64,000 nt of DNA from Artemisia argyi (lineage: Eukaryota; Streptophyta; Magnoliopsida; Asterales; Asteraceae), in NCBI GenBank assembly GCA_030686995.1, contig CM060692.1, positions 15,543,465 through 15,607,464 of the forward strand, read 5' to 3'. The notes beneath the pieces are model-generated. The model made no database searches, had not been told where the DNA came from, and saw nothing but the letters and a program-made list of their open reading frames with translations. Shown here piece by piece: positions 1-9,412 of the stretch; position 1 is the first letter of the stretch; every line of letters begins with the position of its first letter. The translations under genes and the position numbers were made by a program.

Positions 1-778
1 ATATATATATATATATAATGTAATAACTGTGACTTTTAAACATATAAAAGCTGGGTTATGTCTGAATGGCCCACTGCTAATGTCATATTTCTCCTGAGCT
101 TTTTCCTAGTACTATTATCTATTTGGCTTCAACTATGTTTTCTTTGTTACTCCATATAATTTTATAAAAAAAATAATTATTTTGCCTAATAATCATGACT
201 ACTTATTTATCTAATGAATTGATTGGTTGATTTAAAAAAATGATTGGTAAGAATTTGAAAAGAGTAAGTATATTATAACATTACAAGTTATTTATGCATT
301 AGCCATGTATATAGTCATATGTTTAGGTCTAAATAGCACTACTCTAATTTTAAATCAACTTTTTTTTTCTATAGCAATTTTGTTGTATTGTTTTAACCAT
401 TATCCATTTTCTTCACCAAAATATACTTCATATTGAATTCTTCTTTCTTTTTCTTAAAAAGCAAACATACACACATGTATACATTCTCACACAATCATAA
501 CAATTTTACTTGCATCGTTTAGGAATTCATGACCTTTTGGCCGAGGCCATAACCTTCTGACATACATCACCTGACCAAAATCCCATTGGTTACCCCGTGT
601 ACTACACATGTAATTTTTGAAACATAAAATTAATAAAAATGAAATCATAATCATAATCATAATCATAGACTTAGCTTTTGTATTCAGAAAGGAGTGAGAG
701 CACAACTTATTTCTAGACTCCCATCCAACTTTATGTAAATTTTTATAGTTCTAATAAAGTGATGGTTACAATAAAATA

Positions 779-779
<1 letters not shown>
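1..779. other. AT-rich intergenic DNA
   Basis: No gene is supported here. The first 17 bases are a TA microsatellite. Positions about 52-90 resemble positions about 9429-9470 (shared core GGGTTATGTCTGAAT, then CCCACTGCTAA), so this is a dispersed repeat. A 72-codon minus-strand frame at 487-705 has an N-terminus built from an ATC/ATG simple repeat and no recognisable domain. Confidence 0.6.

Positions 780-848
<69 letters not shown>
780..848. repeat. (AAT)n microsatellite
   Basis: About 22 uninterrupted AAT units immediately upstream of the first copy of the tandem unit at 850-1300. A second AAT tract follows that unit at about 1398-1470. AAT tails of this kind can mark the 3' ends of retroposed sequences; that link is an inference. 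Confidence 0.9.
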
Positions 849-849
<1 letters not shown>

Positions 850-850
<1 letters not shown>

Positions 851-1300
851 CTTTATGGCTTGTGATCTATTTATCTCTCTTTCCCTCTCCTTTCCTCTCG
901 TTCCCAACTCTTTGGCTTTCTACGGTTTTACTTTCAAGGCCACCGCCTCCCCTACAACCAGGAAACTTTGGCGACTACCCTTCTTAGTGAAATTGTTTGG
1001 GACGTCGAAGCGCATAAGCGAGAAGCTATAGAAAATGATAGAGTTGTTAGCTGATTCAGGTTTTCTTCCCTCTCTTTCCTCTTCTTTCCTCTTTATGGCT
1101 TACGTTCTGTCTATCTCTCTTTCCCTCTCTTTTCCTCTCGTTCCCCTCTCTTTGGCTTTCTACGGTTTCACTTTCAAGGCCACCGCTTCCCACAACCAGG
1201 AAACTTTGGCGACTACCCTTGTTAGTAAAATTGTTCGGGATGTTGAAGCATGGAAGCGAGAAGCTAGAGAAAATGATATAGTTGTTAAATGATTCAGGTT
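850..1300 (+). repeat. two-copy tandem repeat of about 241 bp
   Basis: Copy A (about 850-1065) and copy B (about 1091-1300) share long blocks starting at CTTTATGGCTT and ending at GATTCAGGTTTTCTT. They differ by scattered substitutions and a 2-base length difference near 952/1192 that changes the reading frame. Downstream of copy B lies sequence resembling an mRNA 3' end (AATGAAA near 1375) and then an AAT tract. Confidence 0.75.
1095..1292 (+). CDS. small unrecognised ORF in copy B of the tandem repeat
   Basis: An ATG at 1095 opens a 65-residue frame. The first ~22 residues are hydrophobic and Ser/Leu-rich, like a signal peptide, and a charged helix-like tail ends in VVK. I do not recognise a family. 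The homologous frame in copy A (ATG near 854) is shifted after about 35 codons and ends differently, so at most one copy keeps the ancestral frame. It may be a fragment of a transposed gene, or chance coding in a repeat. No promoter is visible; the nearby AAT tracts and the duplication argue for a retroposed fragment. Confidence 0.25.
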   Translation: MAYVLSISLSLSFPLVPLSLAFYGFTFKATASHNQETLATTLVSKIVRDVEAWKREARENDIVVK

Positions 1301-1396
1301 TTCTTATTTGTATGACTAATTTCTAGGTAGATCTATTTCTGGACCTACTTTCTATGTAATCTTTGTTATCATCAATGAAATTATTTACGTATTACA

Positions 1397-1397
<1 letters not shown>

Positions 1398-1470
<73 letters not shown>
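1398..1470. repeat. (AAT)n microsatellite
   Basis: About 24 ATA/AAT units directly after the putative 3' end of the tandem unit. Confidence 0.9.
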
Positions 1471-1473
<3 letters not shown>

Positions 1474-2400
1474 AAGGTTGTTTGTGATTAGAAGCAATGT
1501 TTTAAAAAAAACGGAGTTTTAATTGACTCGGTCAAACCATTGGTTTTTTCCTCAAAACCAGCTTCCCCATGACTTACGCCTTACTGGTCACAGTTCAACC
1601 GGCCGGATCTACCCGAGTGGTAAAAAATTTGTTAGATCCACAAACTCTTCCACAAATGTTTATGAATGACAAATTGGTAAGTCGATGAATTTCGACCACT
1701 CGCAACTCACCTTATGCTCTAAACTAATAGAGGTAAAAAGTTAGTCCTTGTTTAATCTTATTTCTATCATACTTCATTTCCAATACTGGTCGTGTCATTT
1801 GAGATTGTAAGAATCTACCAATGTGTTATATGTTTAAACATGGGTTATAGTGTTACATGTGTGTAAGGAGACTATAATCTCCCACACAAGTTTCTGTATG
1901 ACAATTTCTTTAAAATACTAAAGTTTAAACACCATAGTAATTGTAGTGGTGCAATGCATCAAATTGGTTAAAGTTTCAATCGTTTAATTATTAAGGATTT
2001 AGTGGAGCGAAAACAATTTTCACGAATCATAAAGGGTGAAACTTTTAAAACAAATGTCTCTAGATCGATGCTAAAAGTTCGAAACATAAACCATCAATCT
2101 TTGATTTTCAAATCTGTTTTTTTTTAACCAAAATCCAATATATATCGCTGCCTAACATGATAGCAATATACAAGTTATAACTGTAATTAAGAAAAAAATA
2201 AAAAAATAATAAAAAAAATAAAAATAAAAAAAACTATATCTTAACTACTTATAAAGGAGATTTGGTCAAACTCAGTCAAGGTGAAAAACTGAACTTTTAT
2301 TAATACCGAAATTGCCCTTGACTATCTATTACTCCCTTGCCTAAAACCGAACCTCACTATCTCACTATCTCATCTCACTAAAAACACAGCCACATCTCTC
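1471..2400. other. intergenic DNA, no gene seen
   Basis: AT-rich sequence with A-rich runs at 2195-2232 and a CT-rich stretch (TCTCACTA repeats, 2355-2410) that resembles a plant core-promoter or leader pyrimidine patch upstream of the enolase-like exon. No frame with coding character was recognised. Confidence 0.5.
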
Positions 2401-2734
2401 TCTCTCACTAAAACACATATGCTCTCATCCTCACCACCACAGAAACACCGCCACCACCAGACCCCTCCACTACCGTATGCACCTCATCGAACCCAAGTTA
2501 ACCACCACCCCCACCACGAAATCCCACCACCAACAAAACACAACCACCACGACGCCACTCCACCACCGAACCTCACCACCGTAGAAACATCACCAAGACC
2601 ATCCGCTGCCGCCGCCTCCACGAAAGGATATCTTTCAAGTTTTTTTTTTATAGATATAGGCATTTTATTAGTTGATATATCAATTTTATTTGTAGATCTA
2701 TACGCCTTCCGTTTCCGTTACGAAATCGTCAACA

Positions 2735-2980
2735 GTGAAGTCTGTGAAAGCGAGACAGATTATTGACAGCAGGGGTAATCCGACTGTTGAAGTTGACTTG
2801 GTGACTGGTGGGGGTGAAGTTTATAGATCTGCGGTGCCCAGTGGGGCGAGTACGGGGATTTATGAGGCGTTGGAGTTGCGAGATGGGGATAAGAGTGTTT
2901 ATGGTGGGAAAGGTGTTTTGAATGCGGTTCGGAATATTAATCAGACTTTGGGCCCTAAGATTGTTGGTGTTGATGTTAGG
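2735..2980 (+). pseudogene. isolated enolase N-terminal exon (gene fragment)
   Basis: The frame encodes the conserved enolase N-terminus: [18 protein letters not shown], then [20 protein letters not shown], ending in GVDVR. Enolase interconverts 2-phosphoglycerate and phosphoenolpyruvate. The blocks VKARQI, DSRGNP and SGASTG are diagnostic, with the catalytic-loop Ser in SGAST. The exon is preceded by an acceptor-like CAACAG and followed by a donor (AG|GTAACA), so exon borders survived. Only about 82 of the usual ~430 residues are present; no later enolase exon is found in the next several kb. The upstream frame from 2419 is His/Pro-rich low complexity, out of frame with this exon, and does not resemble a transit peptide I know. 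Best read as a captured or duplicated exon. The [17 protein letters not shown] style fits plant enolases; I cannot say whether plastid or cytosolic. Confidence 0.8.
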
Positions 2981-4543
2981 TAACAAATAAATATTTGTTT
3001 TGCGTTATTTTTATTTCATTTAATATCAATTTTATTTGTATATTAAATTTGTTGGAATTTTTTTTCGTAACAGCCTCTTTTCACCGTCGTTGTTTAACCG
3101 GAAAAAGTTGCCTCCACCGTCGCTGTTGCCGGAAAAAAGTTGCTACAGTTGGAAATGAGTGAGTATTTTTATAAAGGTTTATTGGTTGCTTTGGTCATGA
3201 AGTTTATTTTGTATTGTTAAATGTTTTGAACGGTTTGTTTATATATATTTTTTGTAGATCCGGGGTTTCTAAAGTTTTGTCCTCCGCCAGTCGCCGGAAA
3301 CATTTTTTGCCGCAATCTTTACAGCAGCTTTCGCCGGAAAATATATACTTCTATTTTTAAGATTGTTGGTAGTATTTGAGAAAATATTATTTAAGGTTTG
3401 TATAAATTTATTATATAGCATATATGTAATTATGTAATATGTTTGTGTGTATAATTTTCTTTGTGTCGTTGATCTATCATTTTATTTTGTGTGTATATAT
3501 CTTTTTGTGCAGATCTAAAAGTAGTGTTTATTTGTATTTTTTGCGTAAATTATTAAAGCTTAAATTTTGTTATAGTGTAAATTAGTTATAAAGTTTATTT
3601 TGTAAATCTATAAAAAAATTCGAATTTTTTTGAAATAAAATTTTATTTTTTGAAATAAAATTTACAAAAAATTTTGAACTTTTTGAGAGTTGAAATATTT
3701 TGTGCTTTTAAACTTTTCAATTTGAAATATATTGAGATAATTTTGAAAATTAAAACCGAGCCTAACATTGGTTTGGAAAATTTTGAATTGCATTGGGAAC
3801 AATTTTCCAAAAAAGGTACCCCCCATATGGCTTTTTCAGTATTTTGGTTCTCGAGGCTCCTAACTAAAATTTTGAATATTGTGTTGTTTGCTGACATGCT
3901 ATAACCCAAACTTTTATCAAAATATTCTTGACATGTCAAAATAAGTAGTATTCAAAAGTTAAATAAACCATTCAAAGTTTACGTGTCTAAACATTGATGA
4001 AAGTAGATTAATTGCTATTACCTAAAAAGTCAGATTTGAATAAATATTATGATGATATTTTTAAAAGCATAATAATTCAATGCACATGCAAATACTGTTG
4101 TCTGTCCATACAAACAAACAAGAATAGTACATGACAAGAAAAAAAACATTGGGTAAAACAGCGGATTAAAAAATGATGCCAACATATATTTTGTAATAGA
4201 TAGATGGGATTTAATTTAGAAGAATATTTAAATTAAAAGTTTTTGATTGTATTAATTTATATAACAATACGACGAAAAATAAGATGAAAACATTACCAAT
4301 CCAAGTTCTATTAAAAAATGATGCCAACATATATTTTGTAATAGAACAATAACAACACATAACACGGAGTCCGTCTTAATTGCAACATGTTGCTGTACAA
4401 CCATTAGATTGTTGTTGAACCACAAATAAAGAAAATGAGAGATTGTTGTTGAACCACAAATAAAGAAAATAAGTTAAATGTTAATATGTTTTAAATGTCG
4501 TTATAACGTTTTGTCTAAACAATTGTATGCTCATATACAAATA
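2981..4543. other. spacer after the enolase exon, with short direct repeats
   Basis: Contains GC-richer islands with repeated CGCCGGAAA motifs at about 3075-3145 and 3270-3345, each near acceptor-like TAG/CAG sequences, separated by AT-rich DNA. The motif ATGATGCCAACATATATTTTG occurs at about 4174 and again near 4319, and GATTGTTGTTGAACCACAAA occurs twice at about 4410 and 4441. No protein is supported. Confidence 0.5.
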
Positions 4544-4740
4544 CTCCCTCCGTATCAAAATAATATTCCATATTTATTTTTCGTGATATATCTAGATAAT
4601 GTTCATTTTCATTTTTAAGTAAAAATTTACAATTTAGTGAAGAAATATTTTATTTGAGCGGTTGAAAATTAAATTGGCCCAACTTTTATTAAACTATGCG
4701 ATTTTTTTTTCTCCTGACAATAATTTTGAGACCGAAGGAG
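4544..4740. mobile_element. Stowaway-type MITE (Tc1/Mariner)
   Basis: The left end is CTCCCTCCGTATCAAAATAA and the right end reads, in reverse complement, CTCCTTCGGTCTCAAAATTA. A TA dinucleotide flanks both sides (4542-4543 and 4741-4742). The CTCCCTCCGT start, TA target and ~197-bp AT-rich body are hallmarks of plant Stowaway elements. Non-coding. Confidence 0.85.
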
Positions 4741-4779
4741 TAATTGTTACCTTTAAATCGAACTCGCTCAAATTGATGC

Positions 4780-5110
4780 ACTTGTAATTTGATGAAACTA
4801 TATACTGCTACCGCTAGATGCGGGTACTCGGCTAAATGCCACTACCGCTATAAGCGGATATTCGGCTAGAAACCGCTGCCGTTAGGAATGGCAAAAGCAC
4901 CCGAAACTGATGGGGAAAACCGAAACCCGAACCGGTTGGATCGGGTTCGGGGGCGGGTTCGCGGGTTTGGATACGGGTTCGGGTAGGAAAATATATCTTT
5001 TTTCGATTACGGGTTTTTAGTAATACCCGCCCATTTACCCGTATCCGTACCCGTACCCGTACCCGTTTACCCGAATTTTATACCCATTTATTGCCTCTTT
5101 ATTCTTCACA
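4780..5110. mobile_element. decayed TE terminus with CCCGAACC / ACCCGTACCCG subterminal repeats
   Basis: From about 4885 (AGGAATGGCAAAAGC) the sequence is packed with CCCGAAACC, CGGGTTCGGG and CGGGTTTGG motifs, then ACCCGTACCCGTACCCGT. This arrangement is common at ends of plant hAT-like elements, but I cannot find the partner end or a target duplication. Just upstream, 4800-4885 holds two short repeats of ACCGCTA..GCGG.TA.TCGGCTA resembling the Helitron-like terminus at 5896-5923. Confidence 0.35.
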
Positions 5111-5824
5111 TTTTAATAATAGCCTAGGTAATTACAAACAAATTAATACCCACTTACCCACGCCGGACTCTTCACTTCCCACACACATTAATTCTTTATC
5201 TTCAAACTTTACAAATACTTATGGGTAATTCTAGATTTGGCCGCTTCAATTTAACACAGGTAATTAATTAATGAAGGAGATACAAAGGTAATTAATTACA
5301 TTTTTATATACAGTAACATACATATATACATTAACATATATAGAGAAACTTGTTCAAAAGATTTTGAAGCATATGATCAAACAGTTGAATATGACACCGA
5401 CGATAGTGATGAGGTAAATATATATTATGTTCACAATTCGCCATTTGCAATTTGCAGGTAAATATATGTTATTATTAGTTTGATTGGTGTTTTTTTTTTG
5501 TATAATATATTGTAGGATACCCGCCGTTGCAACGCGGGCGAACTACTCATTCAAACTATAAAAGTACTATGATTAAGCTATGATTAGACAATATATTACA
5601 ACTTTTTTTTATTATTGTTTTAGTTTATTTTGATATTTTCATGTTCATGTTAAACATTACACGAAACACTTATCACAATATCACAACTATAAATGTTTTT
5701 ATATGTTATTTGATAGATGTTAAGAATTTTTCTTAGACTTTAGTTATCGTGTAGTACAACCATTTGCAATTACATTATGATATGTTCACGTTCTATTTTG
5801 AACGCTACACAAAACACTCACCAC
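5110..5824. other. intergenic DNA, no gene seen
   Basis: AT-rich. A GC-rich palindromic patch at about 5521-5540 (CCCGCCGTTGCAACGCGGGC) resembles hairpins near the ends of plant Helitrons, but no CTRR end is positioned beside it. Confidence 0.4.
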
Positions 5825-5896
5825 AATATCACAAATCGTTAATTATCTGCCGCTAGGAACAATATCACAAATCGTTAATTATCTGCCGCTAGGAAC
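5825..5896 (+). repeat. 36-bp perfect tandem duplication
   Basis: The unit starting AATATCACAAATCGTTAATT and ending CCGCTAGGAAC is present at 5825-5860 and again at 5861-5896 without a mismatch. It abuts the Helitron-like 3' end. Confidence 0.9.
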
Positions 5897-5924
5897 CGTT
5901 GCTATGCACGGGTATTCGTCTAGT
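5896..5924 (+). mobile_element. Helitron-like 3' terminus
   Basis: A short imperfect hairpin (CCGTTGC / GCACGG, 5896-5911) is followed nine bases later by CTAG at 5920-5923 and then T. A hairpin a few bases before CTRR, inserted before a T, is the expected Helitron 3' end. The 5' end (TC) is not identifiable, so only the terminus is claimed. Confidence 0.4.
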
Positions 5925-6469
5925 ATACAGTAATAAAGAATCATGCAGGCGAAACAAAGTGCATTTCAGATTTTCAGGCAGTTGCAGATCCCTCATGGAG
6001 TTCTCTTTAGAATTCCATTTCTACAGTTTTTCCCATTGATTCCAGGTGTCATTAGGATTGCAATCGGTAACGATTGATGCACGCTTTCATTGACTGGTTC
6101 CATATTATTTTCTTAAGCCCATAAAGTCATTAATTATTAGCATCAGTATTTTGCTCAGTACATATGTTGGTCACAGTTTCTATAGCTTTAGAAGCTGCTT
6201 TTTCACGCAAAGATAACTAAACATATCCATAATCTGTTTAAATTTCAAATAAAGACGCAATCATTTAAGTTTCCATAACTAAAACAAACCTGCACCATGA
6301 TACATATTAAAAACATTAATATCACCTCTGAGTTAAGCATGAATCTACACCTAATGCATCTTACTTTTCATTAACTTTGATCGCCATAAGCCCAAAAGTA
6401 AAACACTTAGCTCCAAAGATCCCAATGCTGACATTGTCCTCTATGCGTATCGAAGTAGATTTTGCAGTC
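5925..6469. other. 3' flank of the first F-box gene
   Basis: Positions about 6290-6400 are clearly related to the 3' flank of the second F-box gene (about 20820-20915; shared ATATCACCTCTGAGTTAAGC), so the two F-box loci descend from a duplication that included downstream DNA. No other gene is seen. Confidence 0.6.
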
Positions 6470-7609
6470 TTATTGATCAAGCAAAAGTAGTGTTTCCGTG
6501 TAGGAACTCACAAAGAATGAATCTCGTCTTGCAGAAATACCAATATAAACAATGCGTTCTGAGTTGGGATCATATACTGCAAGTTTAGAATCTTCCTCTT
6601 CTTCTTCTTCTTCTTCCAAACTACGACCCTTTGTCACTTCAACTAAAAGTTCGCCACTCTTTCTAGATCCAACTACACCTAATATTGAAGTGTTAGGTGG
6701 GATGTTGCCCCTGATGGTGTAAATCTTTTCAAATGATTTTGGATCACTATTCTCCATGATCCATACATCGATATCAGATTCTTCCACATACAGCTCAAAC
6801 TGAAATACAGCAAGGGTCTCCTTTAACTCATATATATGTACCTCCGTCTCAACGTCAAGGTCAGGATGAAGTGCTAAATTATCAGGAAGACATATTTCTG
6901 TAAATTCTTCACTTAATATATCAAATGACAATATCATATTGGAACCACAAAACCTATCCGATGTAACCCAATAAATAAACCTACCTATTGCTACCTGATT
7001 GTGTCTTAATCCAGTTGACCTTTGAGGCTGATTGATCGATAGACTTTTCCAAACTCCTGAGCTTAGCCTAAAAACCTCAACTTCCCAAGTAGTGTCAGTT
7101 ATAGCATAAATTTCCTCCGAACAATACTCAAATATAATTTTAACAAGCATAGGGTCAAGAGTGCGAGGACAAACCCCAAAACCAATATTAGTTGTATACT
7201 TCTTCTTTCTATCTAACACACTAGGCACATCAATAGCAACCGACTTCCTAATTGTAGGATTCCAGATAACAGCGGTATTGATTCCAGAATCACTTGGCTT
7301 TACATACAAATCATAAATGCAAAATAGGCCTTGAGAACAACCAATTATTGCTGGTCTAACACACATTGGAACTGTTAGGGAAACTTTCTGTTGAGGGAAA
7401 GTATCATCATCCACAATGGAAACAAGATTGTACTCATCTCTTACAAGTAAATGTTGCGGCAGCTGAGTGCATTGGTAATTAGCAATAAACTTGGAGCTAT
7501 CAATGAGAGACTTCCAGGATTTTGAAACTGATCTGAATTGAATCAATGATTTAATAGGAAGCCTTTTCATGATTTCCACTTGGATTTCTAAAGGTATGTT
7601 ATCAGACAT
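6470..7609 (-). CDS. F-box protein with F-box-associated domain
   Basis: Likely the substrate-binding subunit of an SCF (Skp1-Cullin-F-box) ubiquitin ligase. From the ATG at 7609 the product has 379 residues. The F-box spans roughly residues 5-45 (PLEIQVEIMKRLPIKSL, then FRSVSKSWKSLIDS). The remainder matches the plant F-box-associated (FBA-type) layout, with the signature GLFCIYD, AVIWNPTIRKSV and the C-terminal LAVYDPNSERI. An acidic run of Glu residues near 6592-6620 comes from a CTT repeat. The frame is open upstream to 7732, but I chose 7609 because it aligns with the start of the paralogue at 22148, and both loci share TTTTGTAGCAGGAGATC-like sequence upstream, which looks like a 3' splice site of a leader intron. 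Single exon and intact. The substrate is unknown. Confidence 0.85.
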   Translation of the reverse strand: MSDNIPLEIQVEIMKRLPIKSLIQFRSVSKSWKSLIDSSKFIANYQCTQLPQHLLVRDEYNLVSIVDDDTFPQQKVSLTVPMCVRPAIIGCSQGLFCIYDLYVKPSDSGINTAVIWNPTIRKSVAIDVPSVLDRKKKYTTNIGFGVCPRTLDPMLVKIIFEYCSEEIYAITDTTWEVEVFRLSSGVWKSLSINQPQRSTGLRHNQVAIGRFIYWVTSDRFCGSNMILSFDILSEEFTEICLPDNLALHPDLDVETEVHIYELKETLAVFQFELYVEESDIDVWIMENSDPKSFEKIYTIRGNIPPNTSILGVVGSRKSGELLVEVTKGRSLEEEEEEEEDSKLAVYDPNSERIVYIGISARRDSFFVSSYTETLLLLDQ

Positions 7610-8690
7610 TTTTAAATTGGTGCTTAGATATCTCGGATGTTGTAACAGTACAAAAGGGGATGATCGTATTATGGGAGTTAATAAATGAAACGATCTCCTG
7701 CTACAAAACAAGACAATGAAACGAGTTAACAACTAAAATGGGTGGAGTACATTAAAATTAAAAATCTGAATCCCTTCAACAGATCGTTATAGGTAAAGTG
7801 GGATTATGAACCAAATCAAAGATTATATTATTAGTATTATTAGAGAATCACATTATTGTGTGAAGGAAACATACAATTGGTAGTATAATAGTAGATTAAA
7901 ATATTGTGTGCAATCAATCAATCATGAAAGATCGACATCCGTATGAGCATAACGATGACATTCATTGTTTTGCCAAAAAGAACCAATTCCACCAAAACCA
8001 AATGGAAAATTCTCTGGGTTTGTGAATATGTCTATTTATCAATAGACACAAATTTCAGCCCAAGGTAGTTAAGAGGACGAAAGGCCAAAAAAAGCAAAGG
8101 GCATGAGTGACAATATTTTGCATATAGTGCATATGATAGTGCCTAACGTAGAAACAATATTTAGAAAAGCTTAATATTTATTATTTAACAAACATGTATA
8201 CCTCAAATCTTCAATTTCATAGCTAAATAGCTAAACAAATTCTAAAAGTTTTCTTTTGGCAGTAAACAATACCCGCACAATGATGTAGAGCACTGATACA
8301 AGGTCATTAAGAAGAGATGAGAGGGCTTCTATACTTTATAAGTGGACACAAAGCCCAGTCTTACATTTATTAACTAACTAACATGAGGGGTAATTTGGTG
8401 TGTCAAAATAAAAATAAAAGTTTGACCCGATGTAACATTAGACCACATCACGCCTCTTAGCCGGAACGCTACACAAGCTACGGCAAGGGCTTAGGCCTGG
8501 GCAAGATAAGGTGAGATAGCTGCTAATTAAGGCCAGGCCTGAGGGCCTAGTCACCCACGCGAGGCTGGAGGGCTGGCCTTTGACTACACCAATAGGACCA
8601 CTAAAAGATATTAGCATCTACATAACAAACATTTTAATGTTAATGTAAAACCAGAATCTGCCCTTTAAAGCACCAAAAATTGGGTAGTTG
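7610..8690. other. 5' flank of F-box gene and intergenic DNA
   Basis: 7610-7735 is probably leader with a possible intron acceptor. Further right the sequence is AT-rich until a GC-rich patch at about 8450-8585 (repeated GGCCTGGGC / GGCCTGAGGGCC motifs) of uncertain, probably transposon, origin. No gene supported. Confidence 0.45.
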
Positions 8691-8693
8691 TAT

Positions 8694-8930
8694 CATGAGT
8701 GGCCTAGTGGGCACTTTAAAGCACGTAGTTGATGCAATGATAACAAAATTAGGCACTTAATGTCCTCACAAAAGTTTTAGGGTTCAAACCTCACTTGGTA
8801 CACCTTTGGAGGTGGCTAGGGAAATGTTTGGAAAAGGACATGAGGATACCAAGGTTAGGCCACGTACATTTGAGTCAAAGGCCCTTCTCGAGTGGCATAA
8901 GCAGAAAAATCTCATCCATTTAATTTTCTA
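8694..8930 (+). mobile_element. tRNA-derived SINE-like relic
   Basis: An A-box-like TGGCCTAGTGG (about 8700) and a B-box-like GGTTCAAACC (8781-8790) suggest an RNA polymerase III promoter, although the spacing (~80 bp) is long. The body motif ATACCAAGGTTAGGCCACG also occurs, diverged, in the neighbouring opposite-strand element, so both seem to be one family. Confidence 0.45.
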
Positions 8931-8944
8931 TATATGTTTCATAA

Positions 8945-9115
8945 TAGAATAGACAGAGAATGATCCTTGTTCAGATCACATGAAGAGTCGTGATGTGCGC
9001 GGCCTAACTGGTATTCCAAAGACCATTTCTCGAGCCATCCAAGATGTTCACCCAACGAGTTTCGAACTCGATCTGGTCTCTTCGAGGCTTTAAGAACACC
9101 TCACCAATAGATCAC
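8945..9115 (-). mobile_element. tRNA-derived SINE-like relic, opposite strand
   Basis: Read on the minus strand: an A-box-like CTATTGGTGAGG (9099-9110), about 40 bp later a B-box-like GAGTTCGAAACTC (9057-9070), then body with AATACCAGTTAGGCCGCG. The A-to-B distance is normal for a tRNA-derived SINE. It lies tail-to-tail with the plus-strand relative to its left. Confidence 0.5.
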
Positions 9116-9289
9116 TTTAAGGATTGATATAATAAATTTCATAATATTTTTGCTAAACATATAACAACTTAAACAGATAATCATCTTATAATATATAACC
9201 AACAAAAAAATAATAATAATAATTAAAAAATAATAATAATAAATAAAAAATAAAAAATAAAAAACGAAATCATTTCATTAACACCAGTA

Positions 9290-9412
9290 CCTGTGTGACA
9301 CCCAAAAGATGTGCTCGGATTATGGCTCAGTCGACAGAGATTGATTATGGGGGAAGATACAAATATGTGGTGTACAGAAGTTAGGGCTCAAACCAGGGTT
9401 TTCTTTTTTTCT
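9290..9412 (+). repeat. dispersed repeat with Pol III-like boxes
   Basis: TGGCTCAGTCGAC (A-box-like, about 9323) and GGGCTCAAACCAGGG (B-box-like, about 9387) are ~60 bp apart, suggesting a decayed SINE. The following GGGTTATGTCTGAAT motif also occurs near the left edge of the window. The second copy is at about 29989-30111. Confidence 0.35.

Noticed and set aside
2419..2766. His/Pro-rich ORF as an enolase transit-peptide exon
   Set aside because: Out of frame with the enolase exon, driven by CCACCA repeats, and not like known enolase N-termini.
6470..7732. F-box protein with a 41-residue targeting-like N-terminal extension
   Set aside because: The extension crosses an acceptor-like TTTTGTAGCAG shared with the paralogue, whose protein starts at the position equivalent to 7609.
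8694..9115. Intact tRNA genes suggested by A/B-box-like motifs
   Set aside because: No cloverleaf with anticodon stem can be formed from the visible sequence; SINE relics are the better reading.
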